64,000 nucleotides of DNA from Cryptomeria japonica (lineage: Eukaryota > Streptophyta > Pinopsida > Cupressales > Cupressaceae). The DNA lies in assembly GCF_030272615.1 (NCBI RefSeq), contig NC_081413.1, forward strand, positions 22,570,501-22,634,500, written 5' to 3'. A program made the position numbers and the translations under genes. Shown piece after piece: positions 1 to 13,333 of the stretch (position 1 is the stretch's first letter; each line of letters begins with the position of its first letter). The notes beneath the pieces are model-generated. The model did not search any database and was not told where the DNA came from. It was given only the letters and a program-made list of their open reading frames with translations.

Positions 1-3000
1 GCACTAGTATTATCACAGAATATAGTTACTGGCTCAGTAACTTTCTCATTCATACCTTCCAATAGTTGCTTGATCCATGCTATATTGGTACAATTCAATG
101 CTGTAGCGACATATTCAGCTACAGCTATTGACTGTGAAATGCATCCTTGTTTCTTGCTAAGCCAACTTACTAGTCTGTTTCTCAAAAAGAAAGCCCCACC
201 GCTTGTGCTTTTCCTATCATCATTGTTTCTTGCCCAATCAGCATCAGTATAGACTTTTAAGTCAAAAACATTACCTTTTTGATATACTAAGCCATAATTT
301 TTAGTGCCTCTCAAGTATCTGAAAATCCTCTTGATTGCTGTCATATGGGTTTCTTTGGGATCTGCAGAAAATATTGCAACCATACCTATTGCATGTGCTA
401 TATTTAGCCTGTTGTGAACCACATATTGCAACTTTCCAATCATAGATCAGTAAAGTGTCTCATCAACATATGTTGATTCATCATTCTTTGATAGTTTACA
501 ATTGGTAGTCATAGGAGTACTTACAAGTTTAGAATCCTCCATTCCAAAGTTTTTCAAGATTTCCTTTATATATTTGGATTAAGTAATGATAATCTCATTT
601 TTCATTTGCAGTATCTATAGACCTATGAAATACTTTATTTCACCGATTAAGGACATCTCAAATTCTTTGCACATTTGATTTCCAAATTTTTTGCATAAAG
701 AATTGTTTCCACAAAAAATAATATCATCAAGAAATATGGCTGAAAGCAGTATTCCATGGTCCTCATCATTCTTCATATGCATGTTGCTATTTTCACTAGT
801 CCTTATAAAACCAATCTTGATTAAGTATGAGTGCAGTCTTTCATACCATGCTCTAGGTGCTTGCTTTAAACCATATAATGCTTTGTTTAGCTTACATACA
901 TGATCTATATTCTTGTCTTCAATAAATCCTTCAGGTTGTTCAATATAAACTTCTTCTTCTAGTATACCATTCAAAAATGCAGATTTAACATCCATTTGAT
1001 ATACCTTGAAAGTTTTGTAAGCAGCATATGCCAAAAATGTTCTCACTCCTTCAAGTCTTGCTAGAGGTGCAAAAGTCTCACCATAATCTATTCCTTCTTC
1101 TTGAGCATAACCTTTGCAAACTAGTCTTGCTTTATTTCGAATGACCTCTCCTTTTTCATTTAGCTTATTTCTAAAATCCCACTTTGTATCGATTACATTT
1201 TTCTCTTTTGGTCTTGGAACCAATGTCCATGTTTCATTCTTCTTGATTTGTTCAATCTCTTCTATCATAGCATTTATCCAATCTTCATTACTAAATGCCT
1301 CTTTTACTATCCTCGGTTCGAATTTAGATATCAGACATGTGTTTTGTCTTAGTTTGTTCTTTGTCATTACTGGATCATCCTTATCTCCTATAATTTGACT
1401 TGATGCATGATTTCTTCTGACATACTTGGCTAATATAGGCTCGGTAGGCTCTGTTTGATCTTCTTCATCACTCGACAACTGAGTATTTTCTTCATTTTCT
1501 TCATCAACTTTCTTGGTAGGACTTCCTGGTTGAACATATACAAACTCTTCATAATCTTCTAGTTCTTTGGAATTTCCTTCATCCTCCTTCATCATTTCTT
1601 TCTGCAAATTCATCAACTTTCACATTTTTACTTTCCACTATTTTGTTAGATGATTTGATCAGACATTTAAATGCTTTACTTTTAGAAGAATAGCCAAGAA
1701 ATATTCCTTCCTCGCTTTTCTGATCAAACTTTCCATTTATGTCATCTTTGTTAACATAACATCTACTTCCAAATATTTTAAAATAACTTACATTAGGTTC
1801 CTTGTCATAACAGATTTCATACGGTGTCTTCAAAGTTCCTCTTTTTAGTTGTACTCGGTTCAGAGTGTAAACTGCAATGCTGATTGCTTCTCTCCAAAAT
1901 GTTTGTGGTACCCTCTTTTCTATCATCGGGGTTGTGGCACAATCTACAATTGATTTGTTTCTTCTTTCAGCTATCCCATTTTGCTAAGGTGTTCTCGATG
2001 TAGACACTTGTCTCTTTATACCATGATCATTGCAAAATAGGTTAAATTCATCAGAAATGAAATCTCCTCCTCTATCTGATCTTAGACATTTCAACTGTCT
2101 TCATGTTTATTTTTCAACTCTAGCCTTATACCATTTGAACATTTGAAAGGCTTCTGATTTATCTTTTAAAAACATAACTGACATCATCCTTGAGTAATCA
2201 TCTACAAATAATATGAAGTATTTATCTCCATAATAACTTTGAACTTTCATAGGACCACAAAGATCTGTGTGCACAAGATCTAAAATTCCTTGAGTAGTGT
2301 AGGACTTACTTGTAAATCTTGACTTTGTCATCTTACCCATCTGGCATCCTCGACATATTGCATCTATAGGATTTTCTAAGCTAGGTGGACTTCTTACGAG
2401 GTGCTTCTTACTTATTTTGATCAGGTTATCAAAATTTACATGACAAAACCTTTTATGCCATAACCAGGTGTCTTCTATTTTAGCATACAGATAATTGTTT
2501 CGAGTTGAGTCAAGATGAAATGTATTACCTTTTGTTTGTGTCCCGGTAGCAGCCAACTTTCCATGTTTGTCATGAACTTTTACACCTCCTTTTTGAAATT
2601 CTATTCGGTATCCTGTATTGTTTAATTGTGCTACACTCAACAAATTGTATTTCAAACCTTCAACCTAGTATACATCATCACATTTATTCATTGTCAAGAA
2701 GTGTTATGGAACCTTTACCTTTCACCGGACATGGTGCATCATTACCAAATCTTACATAGCCTCCATCATAATCTTCTAGTTTAACAAACTTGTGTTTATC
2801 ACCTGTCATGTGATGTGAGAATCCACTATCTATGATCCAAGAATCATTTTTATTTATGTGAGATATTAAGGATTTTTCCTCATACCTTTCTTCATCTGAT
2901 CCATCTTTGATAGCCACATAAACAACTTCCTCTGTTTTAGTGCCATCACATTTTTCATCATTGGATTCCTCATTAGCTACTAGGCATGTCTTTCTATCTC

Positions 3001-3996
3001 TCCTTCTAAAGTCTCTGTGTCCTCTATATTTATTGTCTTTCTATCTATCTTCTCGGTATTCTCTCTTTTCACTAGATTCTTTATTAGGACAATTAGAAGC
3101 CATGTGTCCTATTCTATCATAGTTAAAACATTTTAAAGGTAACTTTCCTTTGTACTTACCTTTGGCTCTTGGTAACCTTTTGGCTAATACTGCTTCAAAC
3201 TCTTCTTGCTTTTTGATTTCCTCATATAGTTTGTGTACCTCTTCCATGTTTTTGTGAAACCTCTCACTTGCTCCACTATGATTTCCTTCAGTATACTTAT
3301 ACAATCTATCATTGTAATCAACAGATTCACCAAGATGAAAATAACTGAATGCAAATTCAACTTTATTCACTAAAGACTCACTGTTATCAAAATTACTTAA
3401 CTCAAATGCATGTAGCTTACCGATAGTAGCATCCAAGGATACTGGCATGTTTGGTACAGACCTTAATTCATTGATTGTAGAAACTCGAATGGCATAAGCA
3501 GGTAGAAGTGTTCTTAGCAACTTACTTGTTATATCCTTTTCTTCAATAGTTCCTCCTGCTCCTTTGATTTGATTGACAGTTTCCTTTAACCTTGTACTAT
3601 ATTGGTTTTGTTCTCTCCTTCATTCATTCTCATGGATTCAATTTGACCTCTTAGACTATCTACTTTTGCTCTCTGAACACGTTCATCACCACCATACATA
3701 GATATAATCTTGGTCCACATTGCTTTGGTATCATTGCAGTCTTCTAGATTATTAACCTTTGAGTCGGTTAATGCTGATGTTATTTCAATCATTGCTTGAA
3801 TATGTTCTTGCTTTGCCTTTATCTCTTCCATTGTCATCGAGTAGGTGCTAGGTACACTGTAATCATTTTCGAGATAATATGTTGCATATTCTCCAATTCC
3901 AAATAATTGCAGCTTCATCCTTTTTTGCCATGTGGAGAAACTTGACTTGTTCAACTTTGGTGCATCCCTTTTATACATCTTCGGATCTTGCCTCAA
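1..3996 (-). pseudogene. gag-pol: Copia-1 gag-pol, multiply frameshifted
   Basis: Gag starts at the ATG at 3996 with a UBN2-like N-terminal part. The zinc knuckle around 3110-3140 reads CFNYDRIGHMASNC: its second cysteine is Tyr, whereas Copia-2 has Cys there. Protease has DSG followed by F at about 2815-2830. Integrase (2655-2107) keeps its H/C zinc residues and a first catalytic Asp in HTDLCGP. Reverse transcriptase (1616-615) has [22 protein letters not shown] and a catalytic FLDD in place of Copia-2's FVDD. Breaks seen: frameshifts near 3600, 2690, 2105 and 1600; in-frame stops at 3041-3043, about 2668 (TGG to TAG), about 1990 (CAG to TAG) and 615-617 (CAG to TAG), with more in the first 600 bases. 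Non-functional. Confidence 0.9.
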
Positions 3997-4027
3997 GTAC
4001 CTTTAAACTTTTTTTTTGGAGTCCAAA

Positions 4028-4039
4028 GCTCTGATACCA
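4028..4039 (-). other. Copia-1 primer binding site
   Basis: On the minus strand this reads TGGTATCAGAGC, the complement of the 3' end of plant initiator methionine tRNA used by most plant copia elements. It lies two bases inside the 5' LTR. Confidence 0.9.
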
Positions 4040-4041
4040 AT

Positions 4042-5512
4042 TGTTAATAAGATGAAAGGGGGGGTGGGTGAATCATAAAAACTCACTATGCAGTATATTT
4101 ATTAGATTCAACCTTGGTAGTCACTATCTGATATGCAACTATGACTGTAAATCATTCAAAATCATAAATAGATACACTTAAGACATCATAACATGTTTAA
4201 CACCAGATTTAATGTGGAAACCCAAATAGGGACAAACCACTGTGGGATTTTAGACCCACTAAGAAATATACCCTTCTAGAGTATGCTCGGTTAAAAGCCA
4301 ATCCTGTTACAGATTACATAACACATTGCTAGATGTGACCCAGTTAAGGGATTTCCCTCAGACTTGCTAGAGTCTTGCACTTTGTTAGAAGTGACCTTGT
4401 CAAAGGATTTCAAACACTCACTCAGAATGTTACCTTGGTAGAGGATTTACAAATAAGACTGTTAGGTCCACTCGGTTAAGAGATTTCCTGTCACATGTAA
4501 AAGAAATAACAGTATAAAATATATCTGCAACTTTACATTTGAAATGCTAAAGAAGATTCTATGTGCTCAAAATAATCTTGTCTTAAGACTTATCTTGCTC
4601 CTTGTTGGGCTTCTCAATATGTTCTTCAATAAGATATTCAATCTTCTGTGCTCGGTGATTACTGTTGTAGTATCATTGTTCTTCTATTTTCCTGCATGCA
4701 TTGTTCATTAGCAATTTCTTATTTATGAACAATTTCTAACCGCTTAATCTCCTTGATCACATTTCTCATGATCAATCATAGCCTTCAGATCTTCAAACGT
4801 GACTAGGTTCATTGTATTCTTCAATCTAAAATGTTTTATCTCACCTTGGAACTTGTATACCTTCCTTGGAACTTGTGCAAGGTTATGACCTCTCAATCTG
4901 CGCTATAGATCTATCTCTTGTATTTTCATTGTCGTAGATTATCAACAAACTTCTTGCATGATATACCAATCATCTATACATCTCCAACTCATTGACATCT
5001 TTCATTTAATAATGTTTTTATCCATCCAATGTATTCTGTTATTACTCGGTTGTTACTCGGTAAATACTGAACCTTTACTCGGTAGATATTCTGCCTTCTT
5101 TAACCGATAGAGATAACGTTAGGGTTTACCGACTAGCATCTTGCTCAGTTAACATAGAACAATATCAATCTTTTCTATAGCTTGAAATCTTTTCTCCTTC
5201 TTGTTCAGTCTTTGAATACTCATATATAGGATATCAAAACAATCAAAACAACAAGATCTCATCATAGTCTAACTCGGTAATAGTTGCCCATTGAATAACT
5301 TAATACTCCCTTTCATTTTCATTCTTTTTGTGTCACTTACCAACATCTTTATATTTATCAAAACATACTTATTAAGATATGGCAACATCATACTGAATTG
5401 AAAAATCAATTTCTTGACATCAATGACAAAATAATATTATTAAGATAGTAATCATCCTTTATCAATTATCTCATCAATCTCCAACAACCTTCTCAATATC
5501 CTCATACCAACA
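4042..5512 (-). repeat. Copia-1 5' LTR (about 1.47 kb)
   Basis: On the minus strand it runs from TGTTGGTATG to CTTATTAACA, adjoining the primer binding site. Most of it aligns with the LTR at 24076-25510, including a block of short repeated phrases ending in CTCGGT. It includes a G-run near 4060 typical of the LTR 3' end in this family. Confidence 0.88.
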
Positions 5513-6224
5513 AAATTACTGGAATTCTGACCCACTCTCTTTGTGAAATGCTAACAACATCTACTTTATGTGGAGGCCCCTTGAAACTTGAAACATTACA
5601 AGCTGGTAGTTTTGTCTTTTGATTAAACTTGTAGATTTTAATTTAATTATTTTAAAAAATCTATTAGAAATATATCGAACAATTATATAAATTGATTCTA
5701 TTTAATTATGATGATAAGATAGCTCTCATATTAGTTTGTCAATGTCATTACTATAATAATAATGAATTAGAGATTGTCTTATTAATCAAATCTCTACCAT
5801 TTAATTTTAATATTTTCTTAAGTAACATAGTTCGCTATGGATAATTGTAACTAGATTAGGTTAGACAGAATTTGAGCTCTAAGAAATTGTAAGATCAAAT
5901 AGAGTTGACTAAGTAAAATGAACATATATAAGATTCTATACTAGATCTAGAACTTTAAGTTGCCTGAAAGTGGTTTCATGTTTCTTGCACACTATAAGAA
6001 CATCTGTTGGAGCATACATCAATCAGAATTCTCAATTATACATACGATATCTCTAAAATGAATTATAAAATGAATTTTAGAGTAGTACAATTTATCGCAT
6101 TGAAGGAATTGTTCGAGTATACTTCAATAAGAATTGATAAAACGTATTGATGAATTGAATAATTGGAGTCATTGCCCGTCCACAGTATTACATTTCTTAC
6201 AGAACTGGGGAAAAGGGTCGTTAC
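5513..6224. other. AT-rich intergenic spacer
   Basis: No coding frame, RNA gene or recognisable repeat is seen between the Copia-1 LTR and the 3' end of the coiled-coil pseudogene. It is A+T rich with short homopolymer runs. Confidence 0.6.
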
Positions 6225-9200
6225 TTATCCTATCCCACCGAACCAACCATAAGGACATCCACAAAGTAGTGTATGAGAAGGAAGACTGATACTTTTTGTG
6301 GCAGTAGATGAGCGTCTCCCTACATTAGACTTCTCAATGTCTAGAAGAATGCAAGAAATCAAATTACCAATAAAGGCTGTTTGGTTCCGATGTGAAACCC
6401 TCCCCCTAAACTCCTCCCTTTTCTCCTCACTTTCCTTTTTCTTCTCTTGCTCTTCCCTTACACCTCCATATTCTTCCAGTACTTTAGTATTTTTTCTTCC
6501 AATCTCTTCCAACACTTGGATCGCATTCTTAAGATCACTCATTTTTGCATTCAATTCTGCAATTTTGCCATCTTTTGTGTGAAGTAATGACTGTTTTATC
6601 GATATGTCCTTTTGTAAGAGTTGGTTTTCTTGATCAAGTTCAAGGGCTTCCTGTTTCACTGTTCTGTTCTCGATAACTAGATCTTCCTTAATTTTATCAC
6701 TGTTTTCTGATAGAGATGTGAGTAATTGCCTCTCCCATGTTGCCAAATCGAGTATATCATCAGTGGAAACCCGTCTATAATCTTTCATCAGTGGAAGCCT
6801 GTTTTGAAGCTCATGAACTTGTCTCAATAAACCATTTTCTTGAATCAAAGGCACCTCCCTGCTTGCTGGCGTAGATCTAAGTGAGTTCCTCTCATTTTCA
6901 GTAATCAGTTCTTCCAATTTCAATTTCAGAGATTCATTTTCTGTAGTCAGTTCTTCAGTTGTCTTGCTCAATTTTTTTTGTTCATGGGTGATCAATTGCA
7001 CTCGAGTTTGCAAGGCTTCCACTGTCTTTGCATTGCCCTCTGAGAGAGACATTAGGCTACATGTTTCATCTTCCATAGAGCTTAGTATATCATTATAATC
7101 TCCCAGATGTGCCTTCAAAAACTCACATTCAATGCACAATTCTACATATTCCTGGCTCAAAATTCTCCCTTCATTAGTCATCAAATCAAGGTTATTTTGC
7201 AGCCCTGCAACAGAGCCTTCAAAATTTGCCTTACAAGATTCCCACAAGCGGGTATCTTCTCTCATCTGCGCATGCAATTCCTTATTCCTATCGTTGCATT
7301 CTCTCAATTTGTTTTCCAACTCATCCTTTTCATCTGTTAAATGGGCCAACAGAAGTTTATATTCCTTGCTCAATATCCATTTCTCAGACTGCAGATCTGC
7401 AACTTTGTTTTCCAAATCAGCCTTACTACTAACCCATAGCCACTCGTTTTCTTCAATTTTTCTATTTAAATCCCCAATCCTATCATTGCATTCTTTCAAC
7501 TTATTCTCTAACTGATTATTCTCTTCTCTTAGCACATTACATACTTCTTGGTCTTTTTCTCTCAAAATATTTGTTTTATCAAGCTCATTTTGTAGCCGTA
7601 TAAAAGCCTTTTCCAGCTCATATTTTTTATATTCTGATTGAGAGCACCAATCCTCATGTTTATGGCTTAACATTGTCGCTTCATTAAGCTCATTTTGCAG
7701 TTTTGCAATTGTAACTTGAAATTCTCCCGTACAAGTAGCCAATTTTTCCTTTAATTGTTTAGTTTCATTAATGGATTGATTAAAATTATTTTGCAGCCCT
7801 GCAATAGAGTCTTCAAATTTCGCCTTACGAGCCTCCCACAAGCGGCAATATTCTCTCATCTGTGCATGCAATTCCTTATTCCTATCGTTGCATTCTCTCA
7901 GTTTGTCTTCCAACTCATATTTTTCATCTCTTAAATGGGCCCACAGAGCTCTATATTCCTGGATCAATGTCTTTTTCTCATACTGCGCATCTGCAAGTCT
8001 GCTTTCCAAACCCTCCTTATTACAAAACCCACAATAGCTCCTCTTCTTTAATTTTTGTATTTAATTTTGCAATCCTTCCATTGCACTGTTTCAACTTATG
8101 TCCTAACCGATTGTTTTCTTCCCTTAGCACATTACACTGCTCTTGGTCTTTTACTCTCAAAATCTTTGTTTCATCGACTTCATTTTGTAGTCGTCAAAGA
8201 GTCTTTTCCAACTCATTTTTTTCTTGTCCTGATTGAGACCACAAATATTCATACTTTTGGCTTAGTATTCTCGCTTCATTGAGATCATTTTGCAGTTTTG
8301 CAATTGTAACTTCAAATTCTCCCTTGGAAGCATCCCACATGTGCCTATCTTCAGCCAATTTTTCCTTTAATTGTTGAGTTTCATTAATGGATCGATTTAA
8401 ATTATTTTCTAACTCAGCTTTTTCTCTACTTATTTCATTGCATAAGACTTGATTATGGTGGGCCAGAATCTTTGTTTCATTAAGCTTTTTCTGCAGCTTT
8501 ACAATCATACCTTCTAAATTCACCTTACAAGTATCCCAAATGTAACCTTTTTCAGTCATTTTTTCATGTAATTCCTCATTCCTATTATTCATCTCTCGCA
8601 ACTCCCCTTCCAATTTTATTTTTTCATGCCTTAATTGAATGCATGCTTCTTCATCTTTCAGGCTCAACACTTTTGTTTCATTGAGCTCATTTTGCAGCCC
8701 TGTAACAGTGGCTTCCAACTCTGTCTTAGAAGATTCCCACAAGCACCCAGTTTCAGACAATTTTGCTTTCAATTCTTCAGTCCCATCACTGTATTCTCTT
8801 ACCTTACTTTCCAATTGATTATTTTCTTTCAGTAATTCAGAGCGCAATTCTTCATGTTTTTAAATCAAAATTCTTGCTTCGTTAAGATCACCATCCAGCT
8901 GTAAAACTCTTTCTTGCAAATCAGTTTTTTCTTGTCTCAGCTTACTGCACAGTTGTTCATGTCCTTGGCTGAATACTTTCGCTTCATTAAGTTCATTTTG
9001 TAGCTCTGAAACCTGGTTTTCCAACTTCTCCTTACAGGAATCCCATGACCGCTTATCCTCACTCATCTTTGTATTCAATTTCTTACTAGTATCATTGATT
9101 TTTTTGAGTTTATTTTCCATCTGAATTTTTTCTTGCCTCAATTTAGTCGACAATTCTTGTTGTTTCTGGCTATATTTTCTTTCTTCAAGAATTGCATTCT

Positions 9201-9884
9201 GCAGCTCCGCAAGTTTTCCTTTTAAATTCACCCTACATGAATCCCACAATCCCTGATCTTCAGCCATCTTTGTTTTTAACTTCATAGCACCATCATTGCA
9301 TTTTTTCCACTCATTTTTGTCATTTCTGTAGCTAGTGTACAAGTCCTCGTGTTTCTGGCTCAATACATTTCTTTCCTTCTCTACAGTGTCAAGCTTAGTT
9401 TGTACCTCCACAATTGTTGCTTCCAGTTTTGTCTTGGAAGCATCCCACAAGCTTCTATATTCAGTCATTTTATCTTGTAATTCTTTAATCACATAATTGG
9501 ATTTTTTCAAATTATTTTCCAGCTCATTTTTTTCTTTCGCTAATTGATCACACAATTTTACAAGATTCTCACTCAGTTGTTTTGTTTGATCAAGCTCACT
9601 TTTAAGCCCTTGTAATTCCTTCATCACATCACTGCTTTCTTTCTTTTCTATCATTCAGGCTTTTCAAATTTGTCTCCTCATCACTTTTGCTCTCTTTCCT
9701 GTCATCTTTTGCATTTACTGTTATTGATATTTGTTGACTAAGGCCCTGCAAATTTTTTGTACAGTCCCCTTGATTAGTTACCATATTACTACTATTTGAA
9801 CTTCTTTGATTTGTTCAAAGGTTGAGATTTTCATTTTACCTGCTTGTTACTGCCCTTTGACTTCATTCCCTTTCCTCTTGCCAT
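6225..9884 (-). pseudogene. Broken gene for a long internally repetitive coiled-coil protein
   Basis: Three long coding pieces (9654-8860, 8847-8194, 8009-6225) form one protein rich in Glu, Lys, Leu and Asn. About eleven repeats of about 66 residues are visible, each carrying a W[DE]x[CS]K signature followed by a LExxVAxLQ-like helix, then NELNEAK.LSQK and LRQEKNELENKL. After the repeats comes an irregular coiled coil, then a non-helical tail. It is not one frame: stops at 8860-8862 (TAA where repeats have Gln) and 8194-8196 (TGA before RLQNE), and a frameshift at about 8015-8025. Upstream, an ATG at 9884 gives a 15-residue basic start followed by GTAAAA at 9839, a possible splice donor. Another open stretch (about 9800-9660) is out of frame with the main ORF. 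This is the only host-gene-like locus besides the mobile-domain pseudogene. I do not recognise the family. Sequencing or assembly error could account for some breaks, but not all. Confidence 0.7.
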
Positions 9885-10844
9885 ATTTCTCGACTCCTAC
9901 AAACCCAATTTGACCACTTGTAATTTTCAAGACAAAAGATATCAATTAATAAACTTTGTAAACAATCAATTTTAGATATTGCACAAACTTTAAACAGATG
10001 TCAAGGAATTGTTTATATGTTACACTTAGCATGTAGTAAAATATTCTCTATATAATTTTATAATTTTGATTGTATATATGAAGCCACAATTGATGGAATT
10101 TTAAAACACATACCTAAATGTGATACTGTGCACCAACTTTCTTTGACAAAAAGTGTTCGGTAAAGAATGGAAGTCTGCAAATTATAATCGCTTCACCAAC
10201 AAGTTAGCTCGATGGATGATTTTCAACAAAGAAATTGAGGATGATATATAGTGAGAAATTGCAGGTCTTGTTTGAGAAGGGTTGCGTCGCTTCGATTGAA
10301 AATTGATTCGTTCACGCAAGCTTTTATAAAACTTAAAATTCTATAAAGCAATTTTAAATTATAAGACAAGCAATTAATTTTTTGTTTGTAATTGTGAATA
10401 GCACATTAGAAAACTGCTTCTGAATAATAGAAAGAATATCTTGAAATGGCAAGAGGAAAGAGGCTATAATGTTATAGCATCTTTTATTAGCGTGCGGTGT
10501 GAATGTGGTAGAATGAGGGGTATTTAGGGAGGGAAGATGGTCAGTTATAAATAGTTTTGAATAAAAATTGCACAATTGTATTAGAAGGTAAGTTAAATAT
10601 AATCAAAATTGTAATAAAAAAAAAATAGGATATTCTTCACTACAATATTTGTCGCGGATGATTTTCATTTTGCTCTACTTTTTTCATGCACATAGAGGCA
10701 ACTATTTCCTCTTTATGGTGGGCATAGTAATTTTCACTTTTTTTTTGACTTTGCATCCTATCAAGTTCTATTAGTTGGGGATCATCTTGCCGTTTCACAC
10801 TGCAAGAGGCCATGATCTGCATTCGAGAAGTGTTGATTAAAAGT
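9885..10844. other. Non-coding, upstream of coiled-coil pseudogene
   Basis: It may contain the promoter or 5' UTR of the minus-strand coiled-coil gene. A 60-codon minus-strand frame at 10640-10822 starts from an ATG and looks weakly coding (Lys/Glu/Gln rich). It could be an upstream exon, but I see no splice signals tying it to the gene. Otherwise nothing recognisable. Confidence 0.4.
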
Positions 10845-11101
10845 ACTAATAATCATAAGAGGGAGTCATTGTAGCATACGTACAAAACATCAATATAATA
10901 TGACTAAGACATGCAATGTTGGAAGAAGTTGTTCCTACATATGTATACATCTATACAAACATGTGTATGTCTTTATGGTTGTTGTAATCTAATGGCCTTG
11001 TCAAAGCTATAATATAAGCATTGAATGGAAAATTGTAGGAAGTAAATTTTGCATTTTATAATTTAAGTAAACATGACATGTATGTGGGAATCTGACCTTA
11101 G
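10845..11101 (+). repeat. 255-bp direct repeat, copy 1
   Basis: Matches 13334-13588 in the same orientation at about 93-95% by eye, starting at 'taataatca' and ending at 'gacctt'. The offset between copies is 2,489 bp. It holds no coding frame. Confidence 0.9.
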
Positions 11102-13333
11102 CAATTTACATATTGTAATGTCCCCTTCTCAGTGATGTGCATTCAGTGGTCCATTGGCCTATTTTAGAGACTCGTAGGCTATTTGGAAAGGAGAATTAGG
11201 GTTTCCTATTTTATAGGAGGATTCTTTGGTGTTTTCAGGGGGTATATGTGGGAGTTTGATGGTTTGGATTCTGGATTCCTTCTGGGTTTTCATAGAGCTT
11301 TGAAATGGTTCGACATGCATCTACATCGGGTGACTTTTTCCTTACTATTTTTAGTAAGTGCGACGACTGCTCAGAATGTGGTTAAAATCACTTTGGAAAC
11401 ATTTACTATTTTTAGTAGTATGCTATTTTTAGTAAGTACTATTTTTAGCAGTTCTATTTTTAGCAGGATGTCAGCTGGTCTGTTCAGATGGCTATTTCCG
11501 GCAGGTCAATTTGAGTAGTTGGTCTTCTAGCAGTTTTTGGTGCTATTCTTGGCAAGGATTCTGTAGCTTAGCTCATATGACTATTTTTGGTAGTTCAGTT
11601 CAGAGCCCCAACTCAGTTCAGTTTTGGTGATTTCCAGCACTTCAGTCTCCAACTCAATTTGGCAATAATCAATATTTGAGGAGAAGGTACTTTTTATATA
11701 TTAATATCTTAGGCATGAGGTATTAATATTTGATTATTCAATGGACGGACAACTTAGGAAGGGAGAAAATATTAATTTTATCTTAAGTCTATTTGGGCAA
11801 AATTTGCATATGACTTCAAGGGGGTCGTCATGGTGTTAATAAGTAAATTATAACTCAAGGCAAATGGGGCGATTTTCTGAGTATATTTCCTTTCTAATAT
11901 TTTTTATTTGGAAGTAATAGTTGGGTGCCCACTTTACATTTTATTTTATGACACTTATATTTATTAAAAATGGTGATTTTGGGTGAATGTGAATTGGGCA
12001 AACTTGTGCAAGGAAATGAAATGAAATACAATGCTAAATATGAATGAAATGGAATGGCATTTGGTTTGGGCATATTTGGAGTGCATTTGAATTTGAATTT
12101 GGTGGGCAAAAAGTTATAAATAAGTGACTTGGGCTCTCATTTTGGTATCGAGAGAAAATATATCGTTATGCTGTCGAAATGACTCTAGACTTCTTTGAGG
12201 GTGAATACCTCCTAAATCTTTCCTTCCGGTTTTGAGTGTGAGACATCACTGCTAGTAGTGGTTCGAAGTTGTGAGCTATTTGGTGATTTTTGGGTGTGTT
12301 GTTGAAGAGTTGTGTGCTGTTAGTTTTTTTGGTGTTGTTGGTGTGTGTTGGCTGGAAGTGTATTTTTTTTGTAGCTATTTGCATGTTCAGTGCATCATTC
12401 TGGGTGACAGCTCGTTGGAAGCATATCAGAGAGATAATAATTCTCCTACATTGGTGTGCCATTTGGAGAACTCTCCAATTTACAGTTACAAATCGAACTA
12501 TTCAACCAAAATACCATTTCTAGAATTGTCTTGGATTGCGTGCATCACAGTTATTTCTCTCCATTCACAGTTTTAAGGTTTTGATTTGAATTTTTATGTC
12601 ATACGGTTCATTTGCATTTGGTTTGGCATGATTCCATTCAGGTTTGAGAGAGTTACAAGCATTTTAGTGGGTTTTGGGATGGTTGGTTTTGCATTTTCAT
12701 TGTATCTGATTTCATAATAGCAAGTAATGTTTATTGTGAGAATGTGCTATTGAATTCTTGAGATATGTACTTCATTCTATCTTTGCAATAATTGCTTCAG
12801 TAGTACTGACCAATTCATTCTATGCTACATTTCCTGCTGAACAAGTGGAAGAGTATGGCTTAGCCGCCTGTATGTTTTGTAATCCTGCTTCGTCCTCCCA
12901 CTGAGAAAGTGGTTGAGTGATATTGTTCTCCTGCAGAAATATGCAGTTGAGGGACAACTTTATTTAAAATTCCTCTCGCTGCATAACCGATAGAGTGGTT
13001 TGGTTTTTTTATGCTCTTGTTATCTTGGCTAGTTTACTGCCAAGTTCTTGTTCTTCATCTCGCTGAAAAGTGGAAAGGACTGGCTTGCCGCCCAGTATTG
13101 TACTTGCATTGTAATTTCCAGCAGATTAGTGAGCTAATGAACCCCTTATCACCGTATGCTCTAATCTTCCCACATTGGGCCCTTGGTGATCAAAAAGAGG
13201 AAGGGTCACTTTTCAGTAGCATTGGGATTATATTTCCTAACTTTAACGGGTGCATTGTAATATTTGTTGTTCTTGAAATTTGAAAAAATAAGTGGGCTTG
13301 AAAATTGAAAAAATAATTGGGAATATTGCGGAT
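11102..13333 (+). repeat. Candidate old solo LTR or non-autonomous element interior
   Basis: The segment opens near 11116 with TGTAATGTCCCC, which resembles a plant gypsy LTR start. It has a TATA-like TATAAATA at about 12114 followed by a transcribed-leader-like stretch, and contains no protein domain. Two sub-repeats are visible: CTATTTTTAGTA-like motifs at 11340-11590 and a degenerate 'aagtgg...tggctt..ccgcc' phrase at about 12835-13100. It is bracketed by the 255-bp direct repeats, far too long for a target-site duplication. A solo LTR is my first guess. A LARD/TRIM-like element with the 255-bp repeats as short LTRs is the alternative. Confidence 0.35.

Larger units (their letters stand above)
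1..5512 (-). mobile_element. Copia-1: Ty1/copia LTR retrotransposon, 3' end outside window
   Basis: The element reads right to left: 5' LTR (4042-5512), primer binding site (4028-4039), gag, protease, integrase, reverse transcriptase and the start of RNase H, which runs off the window at position 1. The domain order PR-INT-RT-RH is diagnostic of Ty1/copia. It belongs to the same family as Copia-2 (24076-29922): position 1 aligns with about 26131 of that copy, so roughly 2 kb of its 3' end lies outside. The LTR ends are TG and CA. The base after the LTR (5513-5517, aaatt) would be one target-site duplication, but its partner is not visible. The coding region is heavily broken, so the copy is defective. 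Confidence 0.93.

Noticed and set aside
7107-8282. Several plus-strand frames over the coiled-coil gene (for example 7132-7515, 7862-8236).
   Set aside because: They are antisense shadows of Glu/Lys/Leu-rich coding repeats. They recur at the same repeat period and show no domain.
10640-10822. Minus-strand 60-codon frame as a real gene.
   Set aside because: It has an ATG and a plausible composition, but no homology, no splice link to the coiled-coil gene and no further support.
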